DNA from: an uncultured Actinomycetes bacterium
GTDB taxonomy: Bacteria > Actinomycetota > Acidimicrobiia > IMCC26256 > PALSA-555
Assembly (NCBI GenBank): GCA_937927875.1
Contig: CALEYV010000133.1
Coordinates: forward strand, 1-14,524
Length of the DNA: 14,524 bases
Reading direction: 5' to 3'
Part shown: piece by piece, positions 12,552-14,524 of the stretch
Position numbering within the stretch: the first letter of the stretch is position 1
How the letters are laid out: each line of letters starts with the position of its first letter
Position numbers and translations under genes: made by a program
Notes under the pieces: model-generated
The model's database searches: none
Seen by the model: the letters and a program-made list of their open reading frames with translations, nothing else
What the model was told of the DNA's origin: nothing

Positions 12552-13754
12552 GTGGGCGCCCCGGAGCCAGCAGCAGCGGGATCGGGCGGCTTCTTGTTCG
12601 TCGTGTGGGACGGCGGCGGGAACGTGCCGCCGGCGCTCTCGCTCGGGCACCGGCTCGCCGGCCGGGGCCACCGGGTGCGGGTGCTCGCGCCCCCCACACT
12701 GGAATCGCGGATCCGCGCCCTGGGACTCGAGCATCGCCCCTTTCTGATCGGCACGAGCCCCGACCCCGGCCCGGGCCGCTCCCTCGACGACCTACCGCCG
12801 GAGCTCCTCGGGGAGCTCTTCTTCGGCCTCCCGGCGGGGAAGGACGTGGCCGCCGAGATCGAGCGCGACCGGCCGGACGTGCTCGTGGTCGACGTCATGC
12901 TCGTCAGCGCGCTGGCGGCGGCGGAGGCGAGCGGCGTCCCGACGGTGGCGCTCGTGCACACGCTGTACTCGTTCCTCGACGGGTTCGACGGCATGGTGAG
13001 CGGCGCGCTCGGGCTCGTGAACCCCGCCCGGGCCGAGCTCGGCGTGGCACCGCTCGACCCGGCGGCGGGGTCGCTCGTCTCGCAGCTGCTCGACCGGTGC
13101 GCGCTCGTCCTCGCCGCGACGGCGTCCGCGCTCGACCGTCCGACGCGCCCCGTCGGTCCGAACGTGCGCTTCATCGGCCTGCAGCCGGACCCGCCGATCG
13201 CCGACGGACCGCCGCTCGAGCTCCCGAGCGGTGGCCCGCTCGTGCTCGTCAGCCTGAGCACCACCTATCAGCATCAGGAGTCGGTCCTCGGCGCCATCCT
13301 CGGTGCGCTCGGCGGGCTGCCGGTGGAGGCGGTGGTCACCCTCGGTCTCGAGCTCGACGCCGACCAGCTGCCGTCGCCCCCGCCGAACTGCATCCTCCGA
13401 CGCTGGGTGCCGCACGCGGCGCTGCTCCCCGAGGCGCGAGTCGTCGTGACCCACGCCGGCCACGGGACGGTCATCGCCGCCCTGACCCAGGGCGTCCCGC
13501 TCGTGTGCATCCCGATGGGCAGGGACCAGGGTGGCAACGCCGAGCGGGTCGCCGCCGACGGGTGCGGGGTGGTCCTGGCCGCGACCGCCGGCCCCGACGA
13601 GGTCGCCGACGCGATCCGGGAGGTGCTCACCGACTCCGCGTACCGCGACGCGGCGGGCCGGATGGCGGCTGCGATCCGTGACGAGCTCGCCGGCAGCGAC
13701 CCGGTCGCGGAGCTCGAGCGCCTGCTGGACCAGCGGGCGCCGGCCGCTGACTGA
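12552..13754 (+). CDS. GT1-type (UGT/MGT-like) glycosyltransferase
   Basis: GT-B fold glycosyltransferases of this group move a sugar from a nucleotide-sugar to small lipophilic acceptors such as sterols, carotenoids or polyketides. The 400-residue product has an N-terminal acceptor domain starting FLFVVWDGGGNVPP (14-27), LAGRGHRVRVL (35-45) and an RPDVLVVD strand (107-114). The C-terminal donor domain includes LVSLSTT (232-238), WVPHAALLPEA (285-295), the donor-binding HAGHGT (301-306) and PMGRDQGGNAERV (321-333). The histidine that serves as base in many GT1 enzymes (GH near the first loop) is replaced by N24. The first ten residues are low-complexity, so the GTG start is plausible but not certain. 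It has its own promoter-like hexamer and no carotenoid or antibiotic genes nearby, so the acceptor is unknown. Confidence 0.87.
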   Translation: MGAPEPAAAGSGGFLFVVWDGGGNVPPALSLGHRLAGRGHRVRVLAPPTLESRIRALGLEHRPFLIGTSPDPGPGRSLDDLPPELLGELFFGLPAGKDVAAEIERDRPDVLVVDVMLVSALAAAEASGVPTVALVHTLYSFLDGFDGMVSGALGLVNPARAELGVAPLDPAAGSLVSQLLDRCALVLAATASALDRPTRPVGPNVRFIGLQPDPPIADGPPLELPSGGPLVLVSLSTTYQHQESVLGAILGALGGLPVEAVVTLGLELDADQLPSPPPNCILRRWVPHAALLPEARVVVTHAGHGTVIAALTQGVPLVCIPMGRDQGGNAERVAADGCGVVLAATAGPDEVADAIREVLTDSAYRDAAGRMAAAIRDELAGSDPVAELERLLDQRAPAAD

Positions 13755-14195
13755 CTACCCGTCTTCGAGTGCGGCGCGCGCACTCTTGAGGGCGTCGCGC
13801 AGCGCCCGCCGGTAGGGGCGGCGCAGCGGCCAGGACACGATTCCGGCGACGTAGCGAACCGACAGGTGCCACTCGAGGCGCGCTTCGACCCTCGTCCCGC
13901 CGTCGATCGGGACGAACTCGCGGGTCAGCGTGGTGCGGACACCGGACTGGACGTTCTCGGTCACGGTGCGGCGCGGCGGCTCGTAGACGAGGTGCTCGCT
14001 GCGAGCCTCGTGCACGGAGCCGCCCCGGCCCCGGGTCGTGTACTCGACCGTCCGGCCGCCGCCGGGCCGGGCCTCGACGTGGCCGATCTCGGCCAGCTGC
14101 GGCACGAGCACGGCTGCGTTCCCGAGATCGTCGAAGAACGCGAAGACCTCCTCGACCGGCGCCGCGATGTCCACGCGGGCGCGGACGCGGCTCAA
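13755..14195 (-). CDS. SRPBCC-family (polyketide cyclase/START-like) protein
   Basis: SRPBCC proteins form a helix-grip cavity that binds small hydrophobic molecules; many actinobacterial copies have no known ligand. The 146-residue product starts VRARVDIAAPVEEVFAFFDD (from residue 4), the standard first strand and helix of the fold. It continues with alternating strands (GRTVEYTTRGRG, RSEHLVYEPPRRTV, GTRVEARLEWHL) and ends in the long C-terminal helix (RRALRDALKSARAALE). The start is TTG at 14195-14193, which overlaps the PAC2 gene's TGA as TTGA and indicates coupling; a later GTG (VDIAAP) would clip the first strand. Its TAG abuts the glycosyltransferase TGA directly, with no bases between the two convergent genes. 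The fold assignment is good; the ligand is unknown. Confidence 0.87.
   Translation of the reverse strand: MSRVRARVDIAAPVEEVFAFFDDLGNAAVLVPQLAEIGHVEARPGGGRTVEYTTRGRGGSVHEARSEHLVYEPPRRTVTENVQSGVRTTLTREFVPIDGGTRVEARLEWHLSVRYVAGIVSWPLRRPYRRALRDALKSARAALEDG
13767..13785 (+). terminator. Candidate terminator hairpin for the glycosyltransferase, inside the SRPBCC 3' end
   Basis: GAGTGCG (13767-13773) and CGCACTC (13779-13785) form a perfect seven-pair stem with a five-base loop, 12 bases after the glycosyltransferase stop. It is followed by only two T residues on the plus strand. It lies in codons near the SRPBCC C-terminus on the opposite strand, the only place available because the convergent genes abut. 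Confidence 0.4.
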
Positions 14196-14524
14196 CTCTC
14201 GTCGCGCTGCTCGCGCAGGAAGCGCTCGACCTCGCGGGCCAGCTCGTCGCCGCTCGGCAGCTGTCCCCACGACTTGTCCGAGACCGACCCGTCGGCGGTC
14301 GCCTCGGCGTCGAAGCGCTCCTCGAGGGTGGACACGTAGTTGCGGACGTCGTCGTCGCCCGCCGCCACCTCGTCGACCTTCTCGCGCCAGGCGGTGGCGG
14401 TGCGCGCGAGCCGCCCCAGGTCGACGTCGAGCCCGGCCAGGCCGGAGAAGCGCTCGAGCAGGGCGAGCGTCGCCGGCGGGTTCGGTGGCGCGGCGAGGTA
14501 GTGGGGGACCGGCGCCCACAGCGA
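14192..14524 (-). CDS. PAC2-family (proteasome assembly chaperone-like) protein, 5' truncated by window edge
   Basis: PAC2-family proteins resemble eukaryotic proteasome assembly chaperones and are widespread in archaea and in proteasome-bearing actinobacteria; their bacterial role is unsettled. Only the C-terminal 110 residues are present. They start SLWAPVPHYLAAPPNPPAT, the family's conserved block where the substrate-cavity strand leads into a helical tail, followed by LALLERFSGLAGLDVDL, WREKVDEV and NYVSTLEERFD. The tail (DKSWGQLPSGDELAREVERFL) is acidic and helical. The frame is open to the window edge. The TGA (14194-14192) overlaps the SRPBCC TTG start, so the two are co-transcribed. 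The assignment rests on motif recognition without the N-terminal half. Confidence 0.82.
   Translation of the reverse strand, partial: SLWAPVPHYLAAPPNPPATLALLERFSGLAGLDVDLGRLARTATAWREKVDEVAAGDDDVRNYVSTLEERFDAEATADGSVSDKSWGQLPSGDELAREVERFLREQRDES

Noticed and set aside
7417..12699. A minus-strand frame open for about 1760 codons, antisense to the amidase, MBL, hydrolase and M20 genes
   Set aside because: Its composition (Arg/Gly/His/Ala/Val-rich, no domains) is that of a GC-rich antisense shadow. The plus-strand genes beneath it have complete catalytic motifs and start signals.
1..14524. CRISPR arrays, insertion-sequence ends, tRNA genes, toxin-antitoxin or defence islands
   Set aside because: No regular spaced repeats, terminal inverted repeats, cloverleaf-like sequences or characteristic protein motifs were seen on either strand.

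Overview
The window is very GC-rich, tightly packed bacterial chromosome, most probably from a free-living actinobacterium of the Acidimicrobiia type (often recovered as metagenome bins). This is inferred from GC-dominated codon use, frequent GTG starts, a PAC2-family protein, a wax ester synthase/diacylglycerol acyltransferase (WS/DGAT), an AidB-like acyl-CoA dehydrogenase, and many leaderless-looking starts. It is not a marker-gene identification. I see no tRNA, rRNA, CRISPR array, transposase, phage gene or integration site. It reads as ordinary core and lipid-metabolism chromosome, with no convincing new defence or mobile system.

Layout. Positions 1-1009 (+) hold the 3' part of hemQ (coproheme decarboxylase) and a small conserved hypothetical. 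Positions 1067-1747 (+) hold a NUDIX hydrolase. Positions 4521-1749 (-) are a three-gene, overlapping operon: AidB-like acyl-CoA dehydrogenase, an unknown 165-residue protein, then pyrE. Divergent from it are two exported proteins (+): a small lipoprotein (4568-5035) and a choice-of-anchor E-like secreted protein (5138-5878). A 246-base intergenic stretch with repeated palindromes follows. Next come a WS/DGAT acyltransferase and an amidase-signature enzyme (6125-8949, 4-base overlap), a metallo-beta-lactamase-fold hydrolase with an exported alpha/beta hydrolase (9010-11154), an M20 metallopeptidase (11176-12507) and a GT1-type glycosyltransferase (12552-13754). On the minus strand at the right edge a PAC2-family gene (partial) overlaps an SRPBCC-family gene (14524-13755).

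How it works together. Heme and pyrimidine synthesis are represented by hemQ and pyrE. Most other genes are hydrolases or acyl-handling enzymes (acyl-CoA dehydrogenase, WS/DGAT, amidase, alpha/beta hydrolase, M20 peptidase), suggesting lipid storage and scavenging of amides and esters. No single pathway can be reconstructed.

The most coherent non-genic signal is regulatory. Six genes have a TAnnnT hexamer ending 6-9 bases before a GTG start, which implies leaderless mRNAs. The two exported proteins instead have clear Shine-Dalgarno sequences. Convergent gene pairs abut with 0-1 bases between stop codons, and candidate terminator hairpins lie inside the coding ends.
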